Both the position numbers and the translations under genes were made by a program. The notes under the pieces were generated by a model that saw nothing but the letters and a program-made list of their open reading frames with translations, did no database searches and was not told the DNA's origin. A stretch of DNA of 64,000 nt from Stentor coeruleus (lineage: Eukaryota; Ciliophora; Heterotrichea; Heterotrichida; Stentoridae), in contig MPUH01000232.1 in the NCBI GenBank assembly GCA_001970955.1, positions 1 to 64,000 of the forward strand, given 5' to 3'. Positions 20,716 to 32,700 of this stretch are shown here, piece after piece; position 1 is the stretch's first letter; each line of letters begins with the position of its first letter.

Positions 20716-21871
20716 TTATAAAATGCTAAATTTATATTAATCATTGTTTTAAGTTTAAATTTCGTGTAATTAGCAGAAAGCTCATATCACTTGTATTTAA
20801 AAATTTCATCAGCTAAATAAGGTTTTGATTTCTATTTTGATTTTTATACATAATAGCTTATGGTTAATAGTAAAAGTTAAGTAAGGGTATTCCGAAAAAA
20901 TGAAAGGAACTTTTTTTTACTTCAAATCATCTGTTGATAATGAAATTCCTAATGAACAAAAGTATAATTTTAGTTTAGTAAAGTGCAAATATATGAGAAA
21001 TTATGATATTTAAATAATATTTAAACAAAACTATTAGCCTAGGCTATTTTAAAAGTTTACCCTATAAAACCAAGAACCAAAGGATTTTTTTTATAATAAA
21101 AACACAAATCAGTAAAGTTGATAAGGAAAAATCTCATAAAAAATGTGTAATTTTCATAAACATATGCTTTTATATTACAAATTTAAGCTTTTATATAATT
21201 TTACTATTAAAATTGTTTAGAAAATATAGTACCTTAGGAATTATAATTTTAGGCTATATATATCTAAAGCTTTAATAAGATTTTATAAACATTTTTATTT
21301 TATTTAGATATCATTTTATGTTAATTATCCAATCAAATAAATATACTTAATAGGAATTTGTATCAACCCAAAAACAAAAGCGTAGTATCGCATATAAAGC
21401 GATAAATCATATTATATAGTTTTTTTTTAATTGTATTTATTTTTCTTAGCGCTTTCAAATATTATCGTAGATGTTGTTTGTTTCATTTTCAGTTTTTCTG
21501 CTTTTTAATACTCGTGTTTACTTCTTGCATGAATCTGAAATTTCAGGAACTTTTTCTTTATACCTTCAGGTTTTTCAAGATTTTTTCAAAAACTTTTAAG
21601 CTTGACACTTCTTAATTCAATTCTCGCCCAATGATCTTTATTTTAGGAAACGAGAAATATAAAATTGGAAATCAAAAGAATTATAGAGAAGAGGTTTTTT
21701 ATCTGATTATTAGGCTATTTGAGGATTTTTTAATCTCTTTGTATAATTTGTTTATTTTTTGAGTATTTGAGCCTTACACAATACCCCAATTCCTACAATT
21801 ATCATACATACAAAAATCATATATAAGCCATAACATTATAAAAACTATATCAACAACCAACTATTATATCA
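20716..21871. other. Intergenic, nothing recognised
   Basis: About 1.2 kb of AT-rich DNA between two minus-strand genes. No open frame of interest, RNA gene or repeat seen. Confidence 0.55.
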
Positions 21872-23449
21872 TTATTTATAATTCCTTTTCAAAGTCTTCG
21901 CCAGTTCCTGTGGCTGGCAAATATTATACCTCAAATTCCTCTGTTTTTTTTCCAACTTAGCCTTATAAGTATTCGCCCTCTCAATATACCCAGCAATCTT
22001 TGACATTTGGTTCAGCAACACAAGCGTCGGTTTCTTCACTTTACTCATTAAATTAATCCTTTCCTTACTATTCTGTCCCTGATTTTTCATATTCTTCAAT
22101 ATCTGCAAATATTTTCTTCTCTCATCAGCATAATTCATAATAATATCTTTCATAAACTTCTTAATAAACCTTTCTTTAATTATATTTGGCATAACATAAA
22201 TTCTATCAATAGTCACACTCCTATGGATTTTTTCTTTAATTCTAGTTTTTTGTATACTTTCAAGTGATTTTTCCCATAACAAACTTAAAGCATATTCCCT
22301 TGCCTTATAAACTTTTTTTATATTTCTAACATTCCTTTGTACCATAACAATCCTACTTCTCCATTTAGCCATTAAATGTATTATCACAGGCATTTCTCTA
22401 GACTTTTCAACTATTCCTTGTATAATTTTTTTCTTTATAAGAATATCTTGGCGTATGTATTCATAAAATGGGCTTTTAAAGTTCATTATGCGCTTTGAGA
22501 CGATTTTTTTCCTCCCAGCTTTTAAGTTTATCATAAAACGCCCTACACATCTTGATGCTAAACTGAATTTTCTAAGTATTTTACCCCATTTTATCCTTTT
22601 AACCCTTCGAACTTTAGCTGATAAGTTTAAAACAGTTAACATTCCTATACAAACAATATACCCAGACCAGGCTAATTGTACAGAAAACACTTCTTTTTTA
22701 GTCATCCTCCATTGGAATTTTCTTGTTTTTTCAGACAGTTTATATGTTTTATCATACTTTTGTTTTAAGTCGATTATATGTTTTTTAATCTTCACATCTT
22801 GTTCTTTATGTTTAAAGTAATTGATTTTTAATGCTAGTTCGTCACGGATTTGTTGAGGGTTTGTAACTGAGAGTTTATTTTTTTTGATTATAGCATCTAA
22901 TGAGATTTCCCCACGACGTTTATATAAAGATTCGATTGTGTGTAAAGTATGGGCAATTGGTGTATGCAGTCTTGGAATATTAGAAAACTCATACGTTTCT
23001 AGTTTATCTGAATTCATTGCTTGATAAGATCCTGGACCTACTTTTTCTTCAGTCCCTGAGATTATTTTAAACCGACTTGAGGCTGGATATGCTGCTTGAG
23101 CTTTAGGGTAATTTTTTATTCTGAGTTTTAGTTGGTTTATTATAAAACTCAGTTTTGTGTCTTGCTTTTGCATATGTTTAGGCTTTTCTGTTGTACTGTA
23201 GCATCGTTCGGTATCGATATCAGCTTCGAATTCTATTGTTGGAAGATGACCATAACTGTCACAGAGTTGTTCTATTGAGTTAAGGAATGATATGTATTTT
23301 TCGTTATAGTTAATGTTTGCATCTGAGTCAAAACTGTTTTGCTTTAGTTTTGGTAAGCGTTTTAATGTGTTTTTTTTATTTCTTTGAGGACTTTCGCTGT
23401 AGAATCGCAGTTTGGGTGGGCTTGTTTCTGAGATTTCGATTTTATTCAT
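21872..23449 (-). CDS. Basic helical protein with a GPGSY (SHIPPO-like) motif
   Basis: 525 aa, very basic, no intron. The N-terminal part contains one motif of the sperm-tail PG-rich (SHIPPO) type: TEEKVGPGSYQAMN, around residue 135. Such repeats are found in proteins of axonemes and microtubule inner surfaces, usually in several copies; here I see only one. From about residue 190 on the protein is almost entirely basic helix with spaced Trp residues (for example FQWRMTKKEVFSVQLAWSGY, MAKWRSRIVMVQRNVRNIKK), reminiscent of IQ/Sfi1-type repeat proteins but without a clean consensus. Cytoskeletal function is an inference. Stop TAA. Confidence 0.75.
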   Translation of the reverse strand: MNKIEISETSPPKLRFYSESPQRNKKNTLKRLPKLKQNSFDSDANINYNEKYISFLNSIEQLCDSYGHLPTIEFEADIDTERCYSTTEKPKHMQKQDTKLSFIINQLKLRIKNYPKAQAAYPASSRFKIISGTEEKVGPGSYQAMNSDKLETYEFSNIPRLHTPIAHTLHTIESLYKRRGEISLDAIIKKNKLSVTNPQQIRDELALKINYFKHKEQDVKIKKHIIDLKQKYDKTYKLSEKTRKFQWRMTKKEVFSVQLAWSGYIVCIGMLTVLNLSAKVRRVKRIKWGKILRKFSLASRCVGRFMINLKAGRKKIVSKRIMNFKSPFYEYIRQDILIKKKIIQGIVEKSREMPVIIHLMAKWRSRIVMVQRNVRNIKKVYKAREYALSLLWEKSLESIQKTRIKEKIHRSVTIDRIYVMPNIIKERFIKKFMKDIIMNYADERRKYLQILKNMKNQGQNSKERINLMSKVKKPTLVLLNQMSKIAGYIERANTYKAKLEKKQRNLRYNICQPQELAKTLKRNYK

Positions 23450-24229
23450 GATTATTTTTTTATATGTTTCAGAAAATTAGGTTTGTGAGATGATGATTAG
23501 GTTTTGGATAAAATTTGTTATGGATTTGGAGTTTGCGTGATGAGAATTTTTGATTTTTTATGGTGAAGGTGGGGTTAGGATTTTTTTTTGGTGTATGTTT
23601 TGAAGGTTGGAAATTTTGTAATGAGAAGGTTATGTTAAAGAATTATAACATGATAAAAAGGGTGATTAAGTTTAGAGGATGGAGATACTAGGTTAAAATT
23701 TGGGAATGATTTGTTATAATTTTAAGGATAAAATTGCTTATGAATACTGAAGATAGATAGGATTGTCTATTTTTTTTAAGTGTGTAAAATCTGTAAACTT
23801 TAAACTTTCCGCAAATATTTTATTATTCTAATAATTTATGAAAATTCTCATTATCTACCAAATAAAAATCAAACCCTTATAAAACCCTAAACTCATAATT
23901 TTTTTATAGCTATGAAAGTAATACTTAATAAAAAAAAGCCTTTAATAACTTCATAATATCGTCTGATCAAAATATTACCTTCAGCATATCCCGTAATAAA
24001 CAGCACATCAAAAATCTTATCAAAAATAATACCTGTAACCCTATATCTGAAACATTAAAAGCCTAAACCAAATTATCATATAAAAAATCTTTATTTCAAA
24101 CCTTAAGCAAATTATCATATAAAACCTCTTCCAATATTAACTTCACTAAAACCTATAAATTTTATCAAAAAAACTTTTTTAGCCATAATCCTTGATGCCT
24201 ACTAAAAAATAATCACTGATAAATTTATA
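23450..24229. other. Divergent intergenic region with sharp composition switch
   Basis: Shared 5' flank of a minus and a plus gene. From 23450 to about 23760 the + strand is rich in G and T with almost no C; from about 23800 to 24229 it is rich in C and A with almost no G. No motif recognised. Confidence 0.6.
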
Positions 24230-25309
24230 ATGAAAGCAATAAAAAATACTGCAACCTCCTTACAAAAAACTTACCTAAAAAAAAACGAATTCTCGAATTC
24301 AGGGAAACTTTCTGAAATTCACAGTAATCAGCTTCATGAAACAAACAAAAATATCGATTTTAAATCTCGAAGCTCACATTCTCCGTGTATGTCAGCTAAA
24401 AATATAATGATCAACAAGCCACAGGATACGATTAGATTTACGAAATTCTCAGAGACTGTGAAGAAGGAAAGGATTTTATTTAAAGATGTAATGCCAAGAT
24501 ATATTTCCCCTCATAGGGCAGCAGCTAAGCGTAATATGCCGAATTTTATATTCAAATTTCCTAGGAATGATAGTGTTAAACTCAACAAAAAGTTCACAGA
24601 CATTAGTATTTTTATGAGATCTAAAGAAATAAGTTTGAAAAACCTTGATTTAATAGAAGACCTAAAAGAGAATTCAAAACTATTAAAATCAGTCCCCGAA
24701 GCCAAATCACGCACCTGGCTCGAGAACCTAAACTCCCTTAAAGAAAACTCTCACAAAAACCTCACAGAAGACCTAAAATTCTGTAATAGTATTTTCCAAG
24801 ACCTAATAATCCGCCTGATTTCTATGGGTGAGAAAAATGAAAGTATTATGATTGATAAACTTTGGAGATATGTTTTGCATACTTTTGACCAACACTTAGA
24901 AACTTTACTTAAACCTTCAGAAAAAATCCTAATAACAAACGAAGAATCTGAAAAAATTACAAAGATAAAAACTGAATGTCAGAAAAAAATTAAAAATTTT
25001 GAAAAAGAAATCGATAATATCAAATTAGATTTTAATCTAACAAAAAATCCATTATTAGGTATAGTAAAAGAAGAAAAAGAGAAGGTTTTTCCTTATGTGG
25101 ATAAAATATACAAATGTTTGAATGAATTGGATATTCTGTGTAAAAGTAAAAATTATAATGGGAGAGAAGGAATTAAAAGTTTTAGGGAAGAAAATGATAA
25201 AGACAAGGATAAAGTAAATCAAAAAGGTAGTTTTTTAGAAGGGAATGAGACAAAGATAGGCAAATGTTATGAAATTCGATTTGAAGCTATAGATAAAATC
25301 AATAACTAA
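24230..25309 (+). CDS. Helical protein, unknown
   Basis: 359 aa, no intron. N-terminal 130 residues basic and Ser-rich, with an SPHRAAAKRNMPNF segment. Residues about 155-235 form a block that looks globular-helical (NSIFQDLIIRLISMGEKNES then IMIDKLWRYVLHTFDQHLET), followed by a coiled coil (residues about 235-300). The layout resembles N-terminal helical domains of some axoneme-associated proteins, but I cannot assign a family. The C-terminus is charged. Stop TAA. The gene is followed by a long gene-poor stretch. Confidence 0.75.
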   Translation: MKAIKNTATSLQKTYLKKNEFSNSGKLSEIHSNQLHETNKNIDFKSRSSHSPCMSAKNIMINKPQDTIRFTKFSETVKKERILFKDVMPRYISPHRAAAKRNMPNFIFKFPRNDSVKLNKKFTDISIFMRSKEISLKNLDLIEDLKENSKLLKSVPEAKSRTWLENLNSLKENSHKNLTEDLKFCNSIFQDLIIRLISMGEKNESIMIDKLWRYVLHTFDQHLETLLKPSEKILITNEESEKITKIKTECQKKIKNFEKEIDNIKLDFNLTKNPLLGIVKEEKEKVFPYVDKIYKCLNELDILCKSKNYNGREGIKSFREENDKDKDKVNQKGSFLEGNETKIGKCYEIRFEAIDKINN

Positions 25310-25548
25310 ACCCTAAATGCATGATTAAATTTATATATAAGCATTTTGTCATGCTGTAATAGTCTTTTTATTTGAACTAAGTTTTATAATTTTGCATATA
25401 TTTACCACTGTGACTTAAATAGCATTTCATTCTTTAGGTCACGTTTTTAGGTGTTCTAGTATAAGTTTTTGATGTATTTTTTATTGTTTTTAGAATTTTT
25501 AATTTTGTTAACTTGTTCGCTTTGATTTTGCTTAAGATTTTCTATCCA

Positions 25549-25629
25549 AGTAAGAAATAAGATAGTAGAGAACAATTGGAGATATTTTNAGTAAGAAATA
25601 AGATAGTAGAGAACAATTGGAGATATTTT
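25549..25629. repeat. 40-nt direct copy around an N (scaffold overlap)
   Basis: 25549-25588 is repeated at 25590-25629 with a single N at 25589 between. This is the same arrangement seen at six other places and is best explained as an unmerged contig overlap. Confidence 0.9.
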
Positions 25630-26632
25630 TAAGGATAAAAGGTTGATTTGGAAATTAAAAGGATTTTTGATGTGCTAATCTAATTGCAATTATTTATGGG
25701 AAACTGTATGGGGATTGCAATTAGTAATGATATATTTTTTGATTGTTTTAGGTTTAATATGTTAATGATGTGGTATACAATATTTTAAAGTATTCTAAGT
25801 AAACTATAACATTAAAGGTTATAATCTCTTAAGATTATAGAGGTTTATTAAAATGATATGTTTTAATTTTAGTTAAATATTAATGTATATAACCTGTAAA
25901 GTTAAGTACTTCTTTAACTATAGCACCTATCTATCTTGAGCAGATTTTTAACCAAACCCATTTAACCTGAAAAATTAGTCTTTATTATACACAAGAGAAG
26001 GGAAAACTGATCTTCCAAAGATTTCAATTTACTAAAAAAACAAACCACTAACTTTTTCTATACACATATCATAACTAACACAACACATAATTATATTCTA
26101 TATTCCTTAAAAAACCAAACTATTGATTTTTCTTGTATAAAAAATCTCATAATTCTCTCTTGACCTTCTGCATAAATTCTATCCTATTACAAACCTTCTA
26201 CATTATCTCCAAAACAATACAATTACCATTTAAATATCTTTAAACCCTATAATCAAACACCCTTCCTCTAATAATCATAAAAAAAAAACTAGCAAAAAAT
26301 ATCAATATCCCAAAAATCCTATAAATCTAAAAACATATTCTCAAGTATCTTATAATACAAAACAATCAACTATACTTTACTAATAATCCTGCAAAAAATG
26401 CTGATATTCTAATTTCAATACAATTATAAAATTCAAAGACATTATTACAAGTAATTTAGAAAAGCCAGGCTCTTAGATAAAAATTAGGATTAAGCTCTGA
26501 AGGGAAGTTTTTTAAAGTGCGAAATGAGATGACTTCTCAATAGAAGGGTGAGAAAAACTTATAGAAAAAATATAAAAATAATTCAACTGCTTAAAGACTT
26601 TTTGAAAAATCTTCAGCTGAAAATACTCTTAA

Positions 26633-26812
26633 GACTTTACAGAAGAAACTATATTTGTTTTAGATAAAATCCAAATAGAAAATACTTCAAAAAAACTTGA
26701 AATCAAACAAGAGTCCACATTACCATAAATATATGAAATCATACAGAAATTCAATGAGGAATTCCAAAACCTAGCTAGACATATAAAAAATGCTTTACTT
26801 CATATAAATTAA
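26633..26812 (+). pseudogene. Possible decayed coding fragment
   Basis: A 59-codon frame with a single internal TAA reads as plausible protein: DFTEETIFVLDKIQ near the start and IYEIIQKFNEEFQNLARHIK after the stop. Its start, DFTE, and helical content faintly recall the C-terminal part of the pogo relic at 56496-56714 (DIKDFTEKDMCKSLKS), but the similarity is too short to trust. It could be chance. Confidence 0.25.
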
Positions 26813-27593
26813 TAATCATAATAATCTGATTAGCGATTTATAATAAAATATCCAGCAAAGATTTTTTAGATACGCCTACTTATAAGTTGAAATGGTCTGC
26901 AAAAAGAGGAAATCAAAGCTTAAATATCAGAACTTCACTAGATAGATGTAAAAAAGAATACATGCCTTTATTGTATTCTTAATTTCATAGATCCACTTCA
27001 GTACAATGATCAAAAATAAAATTCTTGTATTATGTATTAGTTATTACTTTTAAATCTATCTGAAATTCTAATATTTCACAGCTATCTTCCTTTATCTAAA
27101 CAGTCATTCTAATTTCCCTAAAAAAATTCCAATACCTTCTAATATGGTGGTGCATCATTTAACCCAAAGCATACTAAAATGTGTATTAACATCATATTTT
27201 GCTCAAAATTATAAGAACTTCAATTACCCTCCTTACCCCAAGTTTTCTGTGTATATTATTTTTCAATTGTTTTCATATACAAATCATATACTGAATACAT
27301 ATCTATAACAAAGTCTTAAGTAATACAATAATCCTAGCGTGTTTTTCCCCCTTATACAGCGTTATAGAAAAAAATCAATATCTTCCACAAATTTATGGTT
27401 TTGAGCATTGTCTCAAGTCAGGATATTAGGATGAAAATTACAAGTTTATAGACTTAATATAAAGTGTAGGTAGCTTATATAGATAAAAAAACTTGAAAAA
27501 AGTTTGACTTTGAGTTTAAAATTCACAAAATTTGAGAATGTTTAAAAACTAACCATTTAGATAGTTGATTCAGGGAAATTAAGATAATAATTA

Positions 27594-27875
27594 ATGGAAT
27601 CAATTTATTCTTCTTTGAAGTTAGCTTTTGACTCGAATGTACAAGCTCAGAATATCATTGTATGCTTTGTTCAAGAGAATACATCAAATATCGATGGAGT
27701 TCAGCCTGAAATAATCAGTCCTTCGAAAATCTACTCATGTCAATACTGCTGCAAGAATTTTGCTACAGGTTCAAGGCTAAACAAACACTTAAAAAAATAC
27801 CCAAATGACTTATGTCACAGGCTCAAATATGCAGCAAGGCGTAATGATGACTCGCTTTTAAGCGGCATAATTTAA
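27594..27875 (+). CDS. Small C2H2-like zinc-finger protein
   Basis: 93 aa. Residues about 47-75 form a C2H2-type finger: YSCQYCCKNFATGSRLNKHL, giving C-x2-C, the expected Phe and Leu, and the first His; the second zinc ligand would be Cys or His in PNDLCHR, with longer spacing than the usual three to five residues. The N-terminal 45 residues have no known domain. Such single fingers occur in nucleic-acid-binding proteins and in domesticated or decaying transposon proteins. The gene sits alone in a 4-kb gene-poor region, so it may be a leftover rather than an active gene. Start ATG and stop TAA are clear; no intron found. Confidence 0.6.
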   Translation: MESIYSSLKLAFDSNVQAQNIIVCFVQENTSNIDGVQPEIISPSKIYSCQYCCKNFATGSRLNKHLKKYPNDLCHRLKYAARRNDDSLLSGII

Positions 27876-29777
27876 TAATTAGTTACTAACAAATGTTAGG
27901 CTTATTCTACCTTTAAAAGATTACTTAAACACAATAAGGGATTCCTAAAAATTCATAAAGGTTGAAATATAAATTGAGGATATAGATGAAAACAAAATTT
28001 TATTTATATAAGATAAAATGGTTTAGATTATGTAAAACTTAAGCTCTATTTTATATTCAAATATAATCCTTTGTGTTTTGATTGTAATTCGAAATTGATT
28101 TACTCCGTTTCTGAAATTATTTAAATGCCTTTTTGTGACTTTTTGGAATATTTTTCGAATTATCCTTAAACTCTTGAATTTTCTTGTGAAATCACTTATG
28201 AACTACTATATTTGATTAAGATATGCGATATAAATTTATAGTTTTATATTATATTTGTTCCAAAACTTTTATCTGTGAAGTTTTTCCTGTTAAAGTTGAT
28301 AATTTTTCTATGTATTTAAAAGTTTTCATATAAAATTTAATTTTTTTATATGCCTGTAGAAATGCAAGGATTTATTTATTCTGTGTTTTCAAGCATAAAG
28401 TAAGTGTTAGAGTACATAAATATATACTTTTAAAAAATTATCACATTAAAATAGATAACTTTTTTTTCATTATAATGCCTTATTTAAGTTCAGATTGATT
28501 TGATGAGTTTGTTATTTATTTTTTTCGAATCTAATTAAGTTTACGACAATTGATTTTTGCTAGTCGTTTTTTAGTATATTAAACAAAAAATTGTTAAGAG
28601 TATGATTGACATTTATATAAAAGACTCTGATATATTTTAAGAGAAATTGATTATGGCATGAGGCACTTTTTGATGCAATTATTGATTATCAAAATGATTT
28701 TTTTAATATGATGCAAGGATAATAGTATTTTAAATACTCAGGTATTTTTAAATTATATTTGCTATTTTTTAGTTATGCTTATGCTAAAGTAAGATTTATA
28801 AAATTCACCTGGTATTGATAAGTAAAAAAAATCAGTGATTTTCTTATGTTTTAATCCTAAATTTTATGATATTGATATTTATATAGGAATTTTTTAGGAT
28901 TTTGTTTGATGATTTCCATAATGAGAGATTATGAACCTTGGTCTATTGATTGACTCTGCGTATTTGTTCTGAGAGGACTTAAGATGAAGAGCAACAAAGC
29001 TATGAAAAGAGAAAAGAAAAGGAGGGAGAATAAAATTTTCAATCAGTTGAGCCCATTATAAAATATACTAAAGATATAGATGATAAGGAATCAAACTATA
29101 AATTTATACAAGAACAGCATTGATTTTTTAAAGTAGAACTAGTAAAGTATAAACAAAAAGTTGTTGTAGCCCATAATCACACCATTTTAATCTTTTAAAC
29201 TAAGCTAATTATAAAATGTTGAAATGCACTATTTCAAACCCAATCATAATTCACCCCTAATCCTACTAATCATATACGCCTTATATAAAATATTTGACAC
29301 TAGTATATCAATCTAAACTCAAATTAAAGCAATTTCATCCAAGCCAAATCATAAATCCCTAAACTTTCTATTCCTCCTTCTCCATAACTTTCTACTTCAT
29401 CCTATAAACTCTTTAAAACATCTCAAATTCCTATCATCCCACAATCCACCAAAAAATCAAATTTAATCAATCATCACTATCTATCATAACTACCAAATCC
29501 TAATCTTATAATAAATCTTCCTAATCATTCAAAAGCTAAAAACCTCAAAATCTTCTCCTAATCATCCTCCCTATACAAAATTCCTAATCTCATGCCAAAA
29601 AAATTTCCCATCGCTTCAAACAACCCTAAAATCCTCATAAAAATTCCTTTAAAAATTGTTTTTATCATAGCCGATAATCCATTTGTGATATTTTCTCATC
29701 ATTCTTCACTTCTCAAGTCAAACAAATATTTTTTCCTATAATACTCTAAGCTTTATCTTATAAAAATTCTATAATAA
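27876..29777. other. Long gene-poor stretch
   Basis: About 1.9 kb without an intact gene. The last ~550 nt before the P4-ATPase/cyclase gene are C/A/T-rich and nearly G-free on the + strand. Coding-like debris at 28921-29198 is annotated separately. Confidence 0.55.
28921..29198 (+). pseudogene. Possible decayed coding fragment
   Basis: Two overlapping frames look protein-like. The first (28921-29061) starts MRDYEPWSID, has one TGA, and continues LCVFVLRGLKMKSNKAMKRE. The second (29046-29198) reads PIIKYTKDIDDKESNYKFIQ and FFKVELVKYKQKVVVAHNHT with one TGA between. The combination suggests a gene broken by stops and a frame change. No family is recognised. Confidence 0.3.
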
Positions 29778-32700
29778 ATGAACGTAACATTAGAAGGATA
29801 TATGCGTACCCAAGAACTTTACGGGAATATTCCTCTAACAGAATCCCATTTTATAAGCAACAGAGTAAATTCTACACGTTATACGCTTTTAACTTTACTG
29901 CCAAAGAACCTTTTTGACCAATTTCAAAGATCGGCCAATATTTGGTTTCTTATCATCTCGATTTTTCAATTAATTCCATTTGAAATTAACCCTGTAGACT
30001 CTTGGACTACAATTGCCCCACTTGCGATACTTTTATCAATAACATTTTTAAAAGATGCTTATAATGACTTCTGTCGTGGTAGAGAAGACATAAAAACTAA
30101 CTCATCATTATATGAATGCTGGAATGGAAGTAAATTTGAATCTGTCATGTGTGAAAAATTATTAGTTGGGAATATTGTGTTGATACATGAAGGACAAGAG
30201 TTTCCTGCTGATATTGTTGTTTTAAGGACAAATTGTGATAGGGTTTTTTATTTGGATATGACAGGAATTGGTGGGGAAAGCGATAAGAGGTTGAAGAAAG
30301 CTGTACGTGAGACTCATGAGATTATGGAGGGGTTTGATAAGGATTATATCTTGAGTAAAATGCTTGGGGTTGTAAGTTTTGAACAACCAAATAATGATTT
30401 TGATAAGTTTAGAGGTAAACTCAAGCTTGAAGGGCACCCGAGAGCTATTTTATTGTTTGCTCAAAGTTTAGCATACAGAGGTAGTATTTTACAGGGTGTT
30501 GAGTGGGTAATTGGCATTGTAATATACACAGGAATTGAAACAAAGACTTATTTGAATATAAGTCAACCACCAAGAAAAGTGTCAAGATTAGAAATAAAAG
30601 TTAATACTTGGGTAGTATATTTGCTTTTAGTACTTCTGATATTAGTAATATTCTCAGTTTTAGCTATGAAGCATATGAGTAAAATGAACCTAAAAAAGAC
30701 TTCTGAACTTGAATCTTTTATACTATTCACAATATTATACAACAACATTATTCCAATATCAATGTTTGTAACTATGGATATGCTAAGAATACTCCAAACA
30801 CATTTTATTGTCAAAGTTTTTGACAAAAAAGTTGATTTCAAAACTGGCGATGTAAATGAAAACCTAGGCCAAATCGAGTATATTCTTGCAGACAAAACTG
30901 GTACCATAACATCTAAAGATTTAAGATTGGAGTTATGTATAATAGGATCGAAAAAATACCCAAGAGATAGTAAAATCCGTAGCAAAAAACAATCTTCAGT
31001 CGAGACCAAAAACCTTATCCGACAAGGTGAATCAATAAAAACCGAAGTATTTTCTGGAAGACGTTCAAAAAAATTCGAAAAGCTCAAAAGAATGGTTTAT
31101 AAAGATGAAGATTCTCTTGTTTATCAATACATAAAATGCATGGTATTATGTAATAGCGTAAAATGTGATAATGGAGAATATATCGGGATATCATGTGATG
31201 AAGTAGCTATGGTTGAAGCAGCAGAAGAACTAGGTGTAAAACTAATAGATCGAAGTAAGCTACATGTTGAAATTGACACAGAAGGTTTTTCAGAAGAGTT
31301 TCAGATTCTAGCGTTCTTACCATTTACATCATCAATAAGGAAATCTCGGATTCTAGTCCGTTCAGAAAATTATACATCATTATATGTTAAAGGGACAATA
31401 GAAGAAATGATAAAAATCCTTGATGAAAACACTATAGAAGACCTTGAAGAAAATGAGCAATTTACATTGAAAAAAGGTTTAAGGACAATAGTATTAGGTT
31501 ATAAGAGAATCAATGAGTCTCAATCAAATGACTTCCTTTCTAAGTTAGAAAGTGCTAAAAACATACCAGTTAATAGTGAAGGGAGGATTGAAGCTTTATT
31601 CCAAGAACTAGAAAAAGACTTATTTTATCTTGGTATAGCTGGTATAGGTGATACTATACATCCTGATACTATATCAACAATAAACATATTACAAAAAGCA
31701 GGAATAAAACTATGGATCTTAAGTGGGGATAATGAAGGAAGTACAGAGTCTACATGCCGTAAAGTTGGTCTTTTTAGAAGTGACGTCCCAATTATAAAAT
31801 TTAACCATATAAAAACTGAATTACGATGCTTGAAAAAACTTGCTGGGTATATAAATAGTTATTTTTTCAATGAACAGACTGAACAAAGCTCAAGTTCACA
31901 GAATGTTGCTGGAAAAAACATACCTGGGCAAGTGTTGGTTGATAAACCTACTCCTGAAAATAGTATACAATTAAATGAAAGAATTGAAAAATATGCACCA
32001 GTTGAAACTACTGTAAATGGGCAAAGTAATGCTGAAATTATGCTGTCGAATAATCCATTGTTTAAATCCATGGCTATAAGCGATTTGTCATTAAAGAAAC
32101 TTTTGAAGAGAGGGTATGATTCGAATTCAATTAACTATTCATTGTCTATTGATAGACAGAGTTTTATTATAGCTTTTGAGAATGAAGAAGCTAAGAAACT
32201 TTTGTGTTGCTTACTTTTTGGGGCAAGTTCGGTGTGTTTTCATGGAATGCTCCCTTTGGATAAAGCTAAAGTTGTTAAAATGCTTAAGGAAAATTTTGCC
32301 TTCCGCCCTGTAACTTTGGCTATTGGGGATGGAAATGGGGATATACCAATGATACAGGAAGCTGATGTGGGTATTGCGATGATGAGTAAAGAAAACTCTC
32401 AAGCCAGAAACTTTTGCGATATAGCCATACAAGATTTCCCTCAACTAACCGATCTCCTCCTCCTCCACGGTCACTGGAACTACTCACGTATGTCCCGTTC
32501 AGTTCTTTTATTTATCTACAAAAATGCTCTTCTGATAATAATAACTTTTGCATACATTTGGTTTAGTGACTACTCAGGTGTTTCCTTATTCAAAAGTTCC
32601 CTAATCGTAGGTTTTAATATTGGTTTTACTTCATTACCAATACTCGTCATGGGAGTATTCGACGAAGATTTACCACATGAAAAAATACTTTTAAACCCAG

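Larger units (their letters stand above)
25310..27593. other. Long gene-poor stretch
   Basis: About 2.3 kb without an intact gene. Contains a scaffold overlap at 25549-25629 and one coding-like fragment at 26633-26812, both annotated separately. Otherwise AT-rich with C-rich tracts on the + strand around 26100-26300. Confidence 0.55.
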
